From assembly GCF_039539965.1 (NCBI RefSeq), contig NZ_BAABED010000001.1, positions 4,154,001 to 4,218,000 of the forward strand: a DNA stretch of 64,000 nt, written 5' to 3'. Source of the stretch: Arthrobacter methylotrophus. Its GTDB lineage: Bacteria; Actinomycetota; Actinomycetes; Actinomycetales; Micrococcaceae. Below the pieces are notes generated by a model, which did no database searches, had not been told where the DNA came from, and was given only the letters and a program-made list of their open reading frames with translations. Within the stretch, counting starts at the first letter, position 1. Every line of letters begins with the position of its first letter. The position numbers and the translations under genes are program-made. Shown piece by piece: positions 8,520 to 17,012 of the stretch.

Positions 8520-9308
8520 TTAGTTCAGTTGGGTGACTCCTTTTCCGGCGAGGGCCTGGGTGAGGCGGATGGAGTCGCCGCTGGTTTGGCAGACGTGGGC
8601 GTGGTGCAGGAGCCGGTCCACGGTGGCCGTGGCGAGGGTTTTGGGCATGAGCTCGTCGAAGCCGGCCGGGTGCAGGTTCGAGCTGATCGCGACGGAGCGT
8701 TTTTCGTAGGCGGCGTCCACGACCCGGTAGAGGCCTTCGGCGGCGTCGGTGGCCACGGGTAACAGGCCGATGTCATCGATCACCACGAGTTCGGCGCGGA
8801 GGATTCTGGCGACCGCGCGGGTGACGCTGTCATCGGTGCGGTGGGCCCGGATCAGGGCGCCGAGGTCCTCGAGCCGGAACCACGCCACGCGCATCCCGGC
8901 TTCGACGGCCTGTTGGCCGAGGGCTTCGAGGAAGAACGTTTTCCCGGTCCCGGAGGGTCCGCAGACGACGAGGTTTTCCCGCCGGGTGATCCATTCCAGC
9001 GTCCGCAGTGCCCGCTGGGTCGGGGCCGGGATCGAGGAGGCTCCGGGGTCCCAGGCGTCGAAGGTCTTGCCTGTGGGGAAGCCTGCTGCTTTGCGGCGGG
9101 TGGCGAGCATGGACCGGGCCCGGCCGGCTGTTTCTTCGGTGAACAGGGCCTTGATGACCTCGGCCGGTTCCCAGCGCTGGGCCCGTGCGGTCGCGATGAG
9201 TTCCGGGGCGAGGGCCCGGGCGTGGGGCATCTTCAGCTGGCGCATGAGCGCTTCGAGGTCTGCCGGCAGTGCCGGGGCGGTGGTGTTCGTGGTGGTGACC
9301 GGGCTCAT
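8520..9308 (-). CDS. istB: IS21-family helper ATPase IstB
   Basis: A 262-residue AAA+ ATPase that assists the IS21 transposase in target capture. Walker A is GPSGTGKTFF (about residue 115), Walker B is VVIDDIGLLP, and sensor 1 is AISSNL. It overlaps istA by 4 bp, as usual for the family. Length is typical and the frame is intact. Confidence 0.95.
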   Translation of the reverse strand: MSPVTTTNTTAPALPADLEALMRQLKMPHARALAPELIATARAQRWEPAEVIKALFTEETAGRARSMLATRRKAAGFPTGKTFDAWDPGASSIPAPTQRALRTLEWITRRENLVVCGPSGTGKTFFLEALGQQAVEAGMRVAWFRLEDLGALIRAHRTDDSVTRAVARILRAELVVIDDIGLLPVATDAAEGLYRVVDAAYEKRSVAISSNLHPAGFDELMPKTLATATVDRLLHHAHVCQTSGDSIRLTQALAGKGVTQLN

Positions 9309-10882
9309 CGGTTCTGCTCCTTCGGCGTAGCGAACGGTCCGGCGCCCATAGCTGCCCAGGCGCCGGTGCCCTGGGTCAGGGACCGGGTCTCGTCCGCGGA
9401 GTGGGCGGTGGTGCGTTGGATATTGGCGTTCAGTATCGAGGCGAGGTCCGGGTGGGCGAATCGGCCGTGGACTGCTGCGTTGCCCAGGGCTTTATCAACT
9501 TCAGCGGTCCCGGCGATTTTGGCCAGGGTCACGGCCTCGGCCATCTTCACGTTCATCCTGGCAGTGCCGGCCGCCGCGGCCTCCAGAAGCCAGGTCCTGG
9601 CGCCCTCACCGATGGCCAGGAACTCGGCCTCGCCGGCGTTGCGGGCCATCACGGCATAGTCGCCCGGGATTCTGGTCCTGGTCCCGGGGAAGTGCTCATC
9701 GATGATCGCGGGGCTGCCGGGCCTGGCTCGGCCGTGGCGTGCGGCCTCGATCGGACCGGACGGGCCGTGGTGGACGATGATGATCTGTTCGTCGGGTCCG
9801 GTGCCGTGGCAGCGGACGAACACCCGGGCTCCGAGCAGGTGCGCGGGCACGGAGTACTGGGCGTTTTCGAAGGTGACCATCGGGGTGTTCTCCGGAACGG
9901 TGCGGGCCAGTCCGAACGCGACCGTGTGCGCGGTCTCCGGGATCCGGTGCAGGCGGGATGCCTCCTCTGCGAGCACCGCGGCCGGTTTACGCCGAGTGGT
10001 GCGGTGCTCACGGTTGTTTACTTCGTCCATGAACGCCTGGCAGGCGGCCTCGAGCTCGGCGAAAGAACCGTACTCAGGCCGGAGGTTAGTGTCCTTCGGC
10101 ACGAGGTCGGCCTTGGCCAGTTTCACGGACGCTTCGACTCCACCCTTCGTGGCAGGGTCCGCGGGCTGGCAGGTCAGCACGGTGATGCCGTAGTGCCGGG
10201 CGAAGTCCAGGGTCTGCTGGTTCCGCACCGGGACCCCGGCGACATGGGCGGTGATGACGGTTTTCTCGTTGTCCGTCAGAACATAGGTCGGTGCCCCGCC
10301 CAGGATGCGGAAGCAGCGGTCCAGGGCGGCGAACACGCTCGGCGCGGTCCTGTCCCGCAACGGGATCACGATCCGGAACCGGGAGAACGCCAGCCAGGCC
10401 ACGAACAGGATGGTCTTCACCCCGCCGACGCGTGGCCCGTCGCCGAAGTCATACTGCAGCCACATCCCTGGCTCTGTGATCCATGGCCGGTGAACGCGGG
10501 TGTGGCCCAGCCGCCATGCGGCTTTGACCTGCGCGATCGCACGGCGGGTGGACCGCTCCGACCCCGCATAGCCCAGGGCGAGGAGCTTCTCGTGGGCTTT
10601 GTCGGCGCGGATCCGACCCTTGGACGCCTCGATCCATTCCTCAATTTTGGGCAGGTACGCATCGGTGACCCGGGGCCGAGGCGCCGGTTCGGCGATTGGC
10701 CGGCCGGCGTCCCGCGCCGCGACATGTCTGGCAACAGTGTGGTGCGAGCATCCAGTGAGCTCCGCCGTTGCCCGTAGCGATCCGGTCAGATCGTAGGCAG
10801 CAAGAATTTCCATGATTTCTCCGTCATGCTTCATACAGGGCCTCTTCCTGAGTGACTTGGTGCGTCTAGACACCGTCATCAA
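9305..10882 (-). CDS. istA: IS21-family transposase IstA
   Basis: The 525-residue protein has an N-terminal helix-turn-helix (TGCSHHTVARHV, about residues 40-52). Its DDE/RNase-H core has catalytic Asp in MWLQYDFGDG, Asp in VLTDNEKT and Glu in TKGGVEASVK. The C-terminal part is the family's beta-barrel region (ARVFVRCHG). It is full length and overlaps istB by 4 bp. Confidence 0.95.
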   Translation of the reverse strand: MMTVSRRTKSLRKRPCMKHDGEIMEILAAYDLTGSLRATAELTGCSHHTVARHVAARDAGRPIAEPAPRPRVTDAYLPKIEEWIEASKGRIRADKAHEKLLALGYAGSERSTRRAIAQVKAAWRLGHTRVHRPWITEPGMWLQYDFGDGPRVGGVKTILFVAWLAFSRFRIVIPLRDRTAPSVFAALDRCFRILGGAPTYVLTDNEKTVITAHVAGVPVRNQQTLDFARHYGITVLTCQPADPATKGGVEASVKLAKADLVPKDTNLRPEYGSFAELEAACQAFMDEVNNREHRTTRRKPAAVLAEEASRLHRIPETAHTVAFGLARTVPENTPMVTFENAQYSVPAHLLGARVFVRCHGTGPDEQIIIVHHGPSGPIEAARHGRARPGSPAIIDEHFPGTRTRIPGDYAVMARNAGEAEFLAIGEGARTWLLEAAAAGTARMNVKMAEAVTLAKIAGTAEVDKALGNAAVHGRFAHPDLASILNANIQRTTAHSADETRSLTQGTGAWAAMGAGPFATPKEQNR

Positions 10883-10933
10883 ATCCCGGGGAGAGGCCCC
10901 CGCCGCTTAAGACGCGGCAGGTTCAGTAAGGAA

Positions 10934-11028
10934 GTGGGCAGATCTCATGGCCACCGGTGGGCAGTTTTACTGGCCGTCAGTGGGCATTTTCGTGGCCGCC
11001 TACGGGCAGTTTTTCATGGCCGCTAACA
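10934..11028. repeat. IS21 right end with four subrepeats
   Basis: In inverse orientation this block mirrors 8387-8482: units such as GGTGGGCAGTTTTACTGGCC and TACGGGCAGTTTTTCATGGC. It ends in TAACA at 11028, just before the GGTGCG duplication. Confidence 0.8.
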
Positions 11029-11034
11029 GGTGCG
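11029..11034. repeat. Target-site duplication GGTGCG, right copy
   Basis: An exact copy of 8381-8386, directly after the TAACA end of the IS21-family element. Confidence 0.85.
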
Positions 11035-11160
11035 CTGCGCGGTCCCAAGTCAGTGCCGCAATTCTCCAGTTCCAGTACCGCGTATTCGTCCTCGCGGAAC
11101 AGCGGCCCGGGAGATTCTCCCCCGGATGTCACACCGTAGCCGAGGCGCCGATTCCGTTGA

Positions 11161-11184
11161 GTGCCTTGGCAGGCACCCCTTTTT
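11161..11184 (+). terminator. Rho-independent terminator
   Basis: The stem GTGCCT / AGGCAC with a TGGC loop is followed by CCC and six T residues on the + strand. No recognisable + strand gene lies directly before it. The stretch between the IS21 element and this site may be the remains of one. Confidence 0.6.
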
Positions 11185-11199
11185 TGTTTCAGAAACACT

Positions 11200-11231
11200 C
11201 GCGGGAGATGGCTGATGTGCCATCTCCCGCG
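11200..11231. terminator. Perfect 13-bp hairpin, probable terminator
   Basis: CGCGGGAGATGGC and its exact complement enclose a 6-base loop. It lies 136 bp downstream of the stop of the ricin-lectin gene on the minus strand, in the otherwise gene-free stretch 11035-11366. It has no long T-run, so a structural or Rho-linked role is possible. Confidence 0.5.
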
Positions 11232-11366
11232 AAGCGCTATTGCGGATTCAACGAAAGTGAAACGAAGGGGCTTTCACTTTTGGGTGGGAGATGGATTGGG
11301 TCGCGCCTGCTCTGTGGGGCAGGGTACTGGATCGCGAGGGTGTTAGCGTCACCCGGTTGCTGAGCC

Positions 11367-13610
11367 CTATCCGATGGCCCACTGCTGCAAGGGCGACCCG
11401 GTCGACGTTTGCTGGGTGATCAGCGCCCCAACGGTGGATGATGCTGCGGTGAGGAGGAGCCCTGACTGCGCGGACGCCACAGTGTATGAACCCGTGGAGA
11501 CCTTCGTGAGTGTCCATCGCTGGTTGGTTCCGCCCGTGCACGTCCATTGGATGATCTTCGCCCCGGCAGCACTCGAATTACCGTCGACGTCGAGGCACAA
11601 GCCGGATTCGACGCCCTTGATCTCGTAGGTGCCGTCGGACTGACGGGTGAAGGTGAACGCCTGGTTGTTTCCACCCGTGGTTGACCAGGTAGCGAGCTGG
11701 GTTCCTGCCACCGTGCTGTGGTTCGGCACGTCGAGGTTGTTGGAGCCGGTTTTCAGCGTGCGGGTTCCTGTGAGATCGGTGCTGGAGCTCGTACCTACCA
11801 CGGTAAGTGACAGCGCTTGTTCGGCAGCGGTGCGGCCGCCGCCGACCGTGTTGCCCGAGGTGTCCGTCCAGGTGCGGAGGGCTGTCGTTTCGGCGAGTCT
11901 CGTGGACGTCGAGGAGAGGTCAAGCTCGAGGCCGCTGTAGCGGTTGACGAGCTTTACGGTGCCGGTCGGGGCGTTGTCGGTCGCCGAGGTTCCTTTGATG
12001 ACCCACCATTGCTGACCCACTGCGCCAGCTCCCGTAGCAGCGGCCGTCACCGTTGGTTTCGTGCCCCATGCCCGGTTCGACGTTGATGAGGTTCCAACAC
12101 CCAGCCGCGAACCGCTCGCATTGTTCGTGATGGTGTAGGAACCGTCACCGACGGCGCCGAACTGCCAGCTGGTCTGCCCGGTTGTCCCGGACGCAAGTGA
12201 CGTTGTTGCCGATCCGCCGGTTGTTTGGGCGAGCAGGCGGCCGTCGCCGTTTGTGATGGTGTAGAGCTTGGTCACGTCGACAGGAGCCGCAGGAGCGGCT
12301 GACGATGTAATCGTCACTGGCACGTATTCGCTTCCACGTTGTGGTTGTGCGTCCAAGTTGCAGAAATAGCAGTAGCTGCGGAAGTCCTTGCCGATGATTT
12401 GGTTGCTGGTTTTGTTCGCTGAGTCGAGGAACCAGCGGTACCACGACTTGGTGTGATAGGCGCCGGTGTCGCCGATGAGGGTCCACTGCTGCTTGGTCAG
12501 GTCGTCTGTCGCGTAGTACTGCTGCGGGGCATTCCCGCTCTGGTCCACCGCTTGTGGCTGTCCGATGTACAGCCCGAGGTAGGCATTGTAGGCCACATCC
12601 ATCACGTACAGGGGAGAAGTCGGTTGGAGCGTCCCTGCCGTGATCTGCTGCTGAGTGGTGCCGGTGTTTGCCGGGTTGTACTCGGTCGCAGCCGATGCGT
12701 AGCCGGTCTGACCAGCGCCCGTTACCGGTACCAAGCTGCTTTCTTTGCCGCCCGCACCCGGTTCGGTCCAGGCACCGTTGTACCATTTCTGCCAGGAATT
12801 CGGGGACATCTTCGAAGAGATCGGGGCCCGTGCCACGTGACTCTGGAATGAATCCCATCCTCCCGTCTTGTTGATGACCCGAGAACCGTAGTACACGTAG
12901 AAATAACCGGACGCGTGGTCAACGAGGAGGCGCTGATCCCCGTCTCCGTAGTAGTAGGTCTGGTTCGGGAACGCGGAGGCGTCGTTCCTTGTGGTGCTGA
13001 ATGGCGAGGTGATGACGTGGTCAGCGATTGACCACGTTTTGCCTTGGTCTTTGGAGACCGCACGGTCGATGGCGTCATAATGGACTCCGTCGCCGAAGGG
13101 GCTGCCGGTGAACTCGTTGTGTACCAGGCCGTACCAGTCCCCGGTATCGGGGTCGATCCAGACACCGGCCAGATCACAGAAGTTCTTTTGCGAGTATGTC
13201 CCGGACGGATCGCTGCTCGCAGTGAGCCCGGTAGGGCTGTTGTTGCAGCGCCACGTCGTGTCTTTGTTCGTGTCCTGACTATTGGACGGATTGACATAGC
13301 CACTGAGAGCAGTGGACTTCGTAGCATCGTCCATTGTCGTTCCGGTGTAAAAATCCCAGTGACGCTGCTCCGTGGCGCCATACTGCGCAATGGACTGCTG
13401 ATGATAGTAGGTGCCGTCCTTATCAATGAACGGAAACGCCGGCGTATCCGTTGCCGAAGGACCGGCCGCCGGTGCACCCACCGATACGTTGAATGTCGTA
13501 CCGGCAGGGACCGCCTGCGGAACCGCCGCGCCTGAAGGGGCCGCGATGCCGGCAAGCGCAGCAACTGCCAGAGGAACCACCGCCACCATAAAACTCTTCC
13601 TGAGGGCCAT
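11367..13610 (-). CDS. Secreted beta-propeller protein with ricin-type lectin domains
   Basis: Starting at the ATG after AGGAGACG gives 747 residues with a Sec signal (MALRKSFMVAVVPLAVAALA, cleavage near SGAA). Residues of about 50-430 form a five-bladed-propeller-like region (WIDPDTGDWYGLVHNEF, GYFYVYYGSRV, PLYVMDVAYNAYLGLYIGQP) of the kind found in GH43-type glycosidases. From about 450 two ricin-B trefoils follow, with NQAFTF, TNQRWTL and a final LQQWAIG. The likely role is extracellular polysaccharide binding or hydrolysis. The substrate is unknown and I cannot assign the catalytic residues. Confidence 0.75.
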   Translation of the reverse strand: MALRKSFMVAVVPLAVAALAGIAAPSGAAVPQAVPAGTTFNVSVGAPAAGPSATDTPAFPFIDKDGTYYHQQSIAQYGATEQRHWDFYTGTTMDDATKSTALSGYVNPSNSQDTNKDTTWRCNNSPTGLTASSDPSGTYSQKNFCDLAGVWIDPDTGDWYGLVHNEFTGSPFGDGVHYDAIDRAVSKDQGKTWSIADHVITSPFSTTRNDASAFPNQTYYYGDGDQRLLVDHASGYFYVYYGSRVINKTGGWDSFQSHVARAPISSKMSPNSWQKWYNGAWTEPGAGGKESSLVPVTGAGQTGYASAATEYNPANTGTTQQQITAGTLQPTSPLYVMDVAYNAYLGLYIGQPQAVDQSGNAPQQYYATDDLTKQQWTLIGDTGAYHTKSWYRWFLDSANKTSNQIIGKDFRSYCYFCNLDAQPQRGSEYVPVTITSSAAPAAPVDVTKLYTITNGDGRLLAQTTGGSATTSLASGTTGQTSWQFGAVGDGSYTITNNASGSRLGVGTSSTSNRAWGTKPTVTAAATGAGAVGQQWWVIKGTSATDNAPTGTVKLVNRYSGLELDLSSTSTRLAETTALRTWTDTSGNTVGGGRTAAEQALSLTVVGTSSSTDLTGTRTLKTGSNNLDVPNHSTVAGTQLATWSTTGGNNQAFTFTRQSDGTYEIKGVESGLCLDVDGNSSAAGAKIIQWTCTGGTNQRWTLTKVSTGSYTVASAQSGLLLTAASSTVGALITQQTSTGSPLQQWAIG

Positions 13611-13661
13611 TTCGTCTCCTAGGTATGAGGCCGCCTCATCCGCCCCCCACGGAACAGCCAA

Positions 13662-13748
13662 CAAGTGATATGGATAACACTATATTTTGACTAAGTATTA
13701 ATCACAAGTGATTTATTATGGTTAATTTCAATCACTTTCAATCACTTG
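13662..13748. promoter_or_regulatory. AT-rich promoter region with repeated AAGTGAT sites
   Basis: Upstream of the secreted lectin protein, the octamer CAAGTGAT or its complement recurs at 13662-13669, within the palindrome ATCACAAGTGAT (13701-13712), and at 13731-13748 as ATCACTTTCAATCACTTG. The stretch is much richer in A+T than its surroundings. This is a good candidate operator cluster for an unidentified regulator. The rest of 13611-13926 shows no gene. Confidence 0.5.
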
Positions 13749-13853
13749 AGTTGAAGCCGGAAATCGCCCGCCACGGGTAGGGGACGGCACTTTGATAGCG
13801 AATGAACTCACCCATGCAATGAGGGTACGCATTCATGGGCCACTGTCAGATCC

Positions 13854-13872
13854 TGTCCCGGTGAAGGATCCC
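13854..13872. repeat. 19-bp direct repeat flanking the SIR2 gene, first copy
   Basis: TGTCCCGGTGAAGGATCCC matches 15137-15155 at 18 of 19 bases. The pair brackets the SIR2-like gene. Confidence 0.5.
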
Positions 13873-13926
13873 CATACGTGCGTCTGGCCTGAGAAGGTCA
13901 GCGCGGTCTAGTGATTCATGCGTCAG

Positions 13927-15060
13927 TCAGGACTTTGCCGGGCTCAACAGCCGCCATGCCTGCGTGCCGTTGGGAAGAGTCACTTCAATCGGCTCCCCGG
14001 CGCCAGGATAGTCTTCGCGCAGTCGGTCGCGAAGGGAAGGATCAGAATCCCCTTGGCGCGGCTCCATAGACCGTATCCCGTTCACTTCCATGTGGAGACC
14101 AGGGTGTTCACCTCGGTTTTCCCGCCAGGCAATGACCAGGTCTCCGCAGGTGGCCTCGACGAAATCTTCGACAGACTCGAACCATGCAGCCTCGCCCCGG
14201 TTCGGAAACATGTTGTTAAGCCGGCTGTGAGCCTCCGGCGAAGGATCGACCAGAGTCAAGGGAACGGACTCACCGGTGTTTGTTCCGAGGAATGTGCGGG
14301 TCCCGGAGTCACTGGGTGGGAAGGAATAGCCGATGACATCCACGGCTGTCGCCTCTCGAAGAGCGGCCGCAGCGCGCTTCCACTGAACCCGTAGTGGCGC
14401 GCGATCGTAGTAGTGGCTCTTGCTGCTGGCAGGAGGGACGACGAACGGAGAGAGATCCTCGTGGAGGTATGGCGGGATGTGGTCTTCGCGCAAGACAAAC
14501 CGCTCCGTCGAGGGGGCCCGCTCGCCTCCGTGCAGCCAGTTGACGGAACCATGCAGCTTGTAGAGGGCCGGACTCTCCCGCAGTGCGGGGCCACCCGAGG
14601 GGTAGACGGCCGCATCCACCGGCTGGCGTTGTTCCAGAGCGATTTGATACAGGTCCCCGAAACCACGCGCGCCGACGACCTCGGCGAGGGCTCGTTCAAG
14701 AAGTGTGTCGTAGTTGAATGTCAGAATCGTCGCCTTCTCATGCGACCACTGCGCTACCAACCGCTGCAGCCACGGCGGCGTCTCCTCTTCGGTTCTGCTT
14801 TGGGCCTCGACGATGATGTCGTGGATGGCTTGGACTCCATCGACAAAAAGCGCGCGAGAACGAAGGTTGTCGCTGTCCTCTAGCCACGGTTCGTCACTGC
14901 CAAGATGGCCGAGCCAGGCCTCGACGTCACCACCAAATGGCGAAAGGGTATCGGCGGGGAGATCGAGGCGCTCCAGCACCAATGGTCCGAGCTGTTTCAT
15001 CAGGGGCATTTCTGGACTGATTGCTCGCGAGAAGCCGGCGCCGAGCAGAACTACTTTCAT
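13927..15060 (-). CDS. Standalone SIR2-like domain protein, probable NAD-targeting defence factor
   Basis: The 377-residue protein begins directly with the Rossmann NAD motif VVLLGAGFSRAISP. It then has ATILTFNYDTLLERAL (about residue 120), ALYKLHGSVNWLHGG (about 175) and AVDVIGYSFPPSD (about 245). This is the diagnostic order of the SIR2_2-type family used as NAD hydrolases in several anti-phage systems. The catalytic Asn and His equivalents (FNYD, LHGS) are present. A C-terminal extension of about 100 residues ends with a charged region. No partner gene such as TIR, Argonaute or HerA lies adjacent, so it would act alone. Defence is inferred from family and island location. Confidence 0.75.
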   Translation of the reverse strand: MKVVLLGAGFSRAISPEMPLMKQLGPLVLERLDLPADTLSPFGGDVEAWLGHLGSDEPWLEDSDNLRSRALFVDGVQAIHDIIVEAQSRTEEETPPWLQRLVAQWSHEKATILTFNYDTLLERALAEVVGARGFGDLYQIALEQRQPVDAAVYPSGGPALRESPALYKLHGSVNWLHGGERAPSTERFVLREDHIPPYLHEDLSPFVVPPASSKSHYYDRAPLRVQWKRAAAALREATAVDVIGYSFPPSDSGTRTFLGTNTGESVPLTLVDPSPEAHSRLNNMFPNRGEAAWFESVEDFVEATCGDLVIAWRENRGEHPGLHMEVNGIRSMEPRQGDSDPSLRDRLREDYPGAGEPIEVTLPNGTQAWRLLSPAKS

Positions 15061-15136
15061 AGAAGAAACTCTATGGAGGCACCTCTGAATCGGTCGTCGG
15101 CGCGCCGCAGTGCGGACCTAGTCATTGGCCCGGCGG

Positions 15137-15155
15137 TGTCCCGGTGAGGGATCCC
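15137..15155. repeat. 19-bp direct repeat flanking the SIR2 gene, second copy
   Basis: TGTCCCGGTGAGGGATCCC, one mismatch from 13854-13872, lies 76 bp upstream of the SIR2-like start. Confidence 0.5.
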
Positions 15156-15185
15156 TGAGCGGGCATTCTGACCGAGACGGCGTTC

Positions 15186-15590
15186 CTACACTTTGGCAAC
15201 GAGCTCTAGTTCGAAGCCATCGGAATTCACAAGATATGCGGCGTAATGTTCGGGGCCGCCGGCGTTCGGGTACTTGTCCGCGAACAAGGGGCTCCAGCCG
15301 TGATGCGCGCTCTCTCTAGCCAGAGCGTCAACATCTTCTCGGTTCCCGGCCCTGAAGGCCAGGTGATTCAGCCCGGGCGCGGTGCGGTGATGTTCTCGGC
15401 TGCTCAAGTCCGGTGATTCCTCAACAACTATGTAGGTGGGACCCAGCCGCCAACTGATCCCGTTGCTCCAGTTCTGATAATTCTCGTATCCCAAGCTGGA
15501 CAAGATCCAGCCCCATTCATCCTTGGCTCGCTTGAGGTTAGGTACCCACAGTTCAATATGGTGCAGGGAGCCTTTGGGATCATCGTTCAC
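15186..15590 (-). CDS. VOC/glyoxalase-family protein
   Basis: A 134-residue single-domain vicinal-oxygen-chelate protein. It opens with LHHIELWVPNLKRAKDEWGW (first metal-ligand His) and has GLNHLAFRAGNREDVDAL in the middle and YLVNSDGFELELVAK at the end with the usual terminal Glu. The family includes glyoxalases, dioxygenases and antibiotic-binding proteins. Nothing here fixes the substrate. Confidence 0.8.
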   Translation of the reverse strand: MNDDPKGSLHHIELWVPNLKRAKDEWGWILSSLGYENYQNWSNGISWRLGPTYIVVEESPDLSSREHHRTAPGLNHLAFRAGNREDVDALARESAHHGWSPLFADKYPNAGGPEHYAAYLVNSDGFELELVAKV

Positions 15591-15667
15591 ATCGAGAGTC
15601 TTTCATGCATCCAGATCCGGAAAACCGCCGGCTAAGGGTGGGTCACGTCGTCCCCCTAGAAGATCGC

Positions 15668-16123
15668 TCATCGGGACGCTTTGAAGAGAACGAGCTCTGA
15701 CTGACCGTCGTCCGCGGTCACTCCGCGAATCTCCGGGAATCGGGCGACCGGCCGGAAATTGAGAGGCTCGTGCATCCTGATGGATGCGGTGTTGTGTTCG
15801 TTAGTGAAGTAGTAAGCGACCGAAGCCCGAGACCAGATCCATTCCAATCTCGCCCGGGTGAGGGCAAAACCCACTCCTCGCCGGCGGAACCCTGGAGCGA
15901 CCACCACGCCCCCAAGATAGTGGCCGGCAGGAGAACAGCCTTCGGGATTCGGGTGGAGATGCGTCTTGGCCACGCCGACGACTTCATCCTGTGTGACAGC
16001 CACCAATACGACCCGGTCGCTCCTGGGGGCGATCATCTCGCTGGTCCAGTGTGTTCGGCCGCTGGCATCACAGACCGCAGTCACATGTCCTAAGTCATCC
16101 ACGGTGGCTTCACGAATCTGCAT
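15668..16123 (-). CDS. GNAT-family N-acetyltransferase
   Basis: Beginning at MQIREATVDDLGHVTAVCDA gives 151 residues, the normal GNAT size; an upstream ATG would add 40 residues of non-conserved sequence. The acetyl-CoA loop is GGVVVAPGFRRRGVGFALTR (V-x-P-x-x-R-x-x-G-x-G/A). The C-terminal part has the NEHNTASIRMHEPLNFRPV pattern of aminoglycoside or small-molecule acetyltransferases. The substrate is unknown. Confidence 0.82.
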   Translation of the reverse strand: MQIREATVDDLGHVTAVCDASGRTHWTSEMIAPRSDRVVLVAVTQDEVVGVAKTHLHPNPEGCSPAGHYLGGVVVAPGFRRRGVGFALTRARLEWIWSRASVAYYFTNEHNTASIRMHEPLNFRPVARFPEIRGVTADDGQSELVLFKASR

Positions 16124-16309
16124 AGGCACAGCGTACTGGGCGAGCCGAGCCGCTCCTTCGTTCCCGCCCGTAAGCCGGTCCTCCACCGGACGCCTCCCCG
16201 GCTGCCTTGAGCCCCGTTCAGATCCGCGTGATTCCGCCCTCACCGGATTCCCGTATACCCTGCCGAATTAATGCCCGGTGAAGGTGCCTTATACGCTACA
16301 GTCCAAAGT

Positions 16310-16882
16310 ATGCTCATCGGCTACGCTCGTTGCTCGACCAGCTCTCAGGACCTCACCACTCAGCGCAATGCCCTCTTGGCCGCAGGGGTGGACCCCGAAG
16401 CGATCTACGTCGACCACGGGTTCACCGGCACCAAGCGCGACCGCCCCGGACTGGGTAAGACCCTGGCCGCGTGCCGCGCCGGCGACACGCTCGTGGTGAC
16501 TAAGCTCGACCGCCTCGCCCGCTCGCTTCCGGACGCGAGGGACATCGCCGACGAGCTCACCCGCAAGGGAGTAACTCTGAATGTCGGCGGAAGCATCTAC
16601 GATCCGCACGACCCTGTGGGCAAACTGCCGTTCAACGTCCTAGGCATGGTCGCCGAGTTCGAATCCGACCTCATCCGAGCCCGGACCCGCGAAGGCATGG
16701 CCGTCGCGAAGGCCAAAGGCAAGCTTCGAGGTCGGCAGCCCAAGCTCTCCAAAACACAGGAAGTCCACCTCGTGAGCCTCCACCGAGGCGGCAAGCACAC
16801 CACGACGGAGATCGCCGAACTCTTCGACGTCGCCCGCTCCACCGTTTACCGCGCGATCCAGCGTGCAGGATCCACTGTGTAA
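16310..16882 (+). CDS. Serine recombinase, resolvase/invertase family
   Basis: The 190-residue protein starts MLIGYARCSTSSQDLTTQRN, with the nucleophile Ser near residue 10. It has KLDRLARSLPDARDIADEL and the FESDLIRARTREGMAVAKAK helix, and ends with a helix-turn-helix (TTEIAELFDVARSTVYRAIQ). It is complete and typical of Tn3-type resolvases or hin-like invertases. It is followed at once by a second, related recombinase, so the pair probably marks a former transposon. Confidence 0.92.
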   Translation: MLIGYARCSTSSQDLTTQRNALLAAGVDPEAIYVDHGFTGTKRDRPGLGKTLAACRAGDTLVVTKLDRLARSLPDARDIADELTRKGVTLNVGGSIYDPHDPVGKLPFNVLGMVAEFESDLIRARTREGMAVAKAKGKLRGRQPKLSKTQEVHLVSLHRGGKHTTTEIAELFDVARSTVYRAIQRAGSTV

Positions 16883-17012
16883 CTCTCCCCTGATAACGCC
16901 GGGCACACCGCGCCCACGATTCAGCACGGCCTTAGTACCTCAATTTCACGCCGGTCCAAGACCCCGTATTGGAGTGCTTGAGACACGCGTAAACCGCAAA
17001 ACTAATGTACGC

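Larger units (their letters stand above)
8387..11028 (-). mobile_element. Complete IS21-family insertion sequence, 2642 bp
   Basis: The element carries overlapping istA and istB genes. Its ends are a long imperfect inverted repeat: 8387-8482 and the complement of 10934-11028 both start TGT and contain four matching blocks alternating GGCCA and CTGCCC. Such multiple terminal repeats are typical of IS21. The outer bases are 5'-TG...CA-3' as known for the family. The 6-bp duplication GGTGCG flanks it. Both genes are uninterrupted, so it may be active. Confidence 0.92.

Noticed and set aside
10977..11198. Small peptide gene interrupted by the IS21 element
   Set aside because: Removing the IS gives a roughly 58-residue frame ending in SAPK, but I see no ribosome-binding site or homology to support it.
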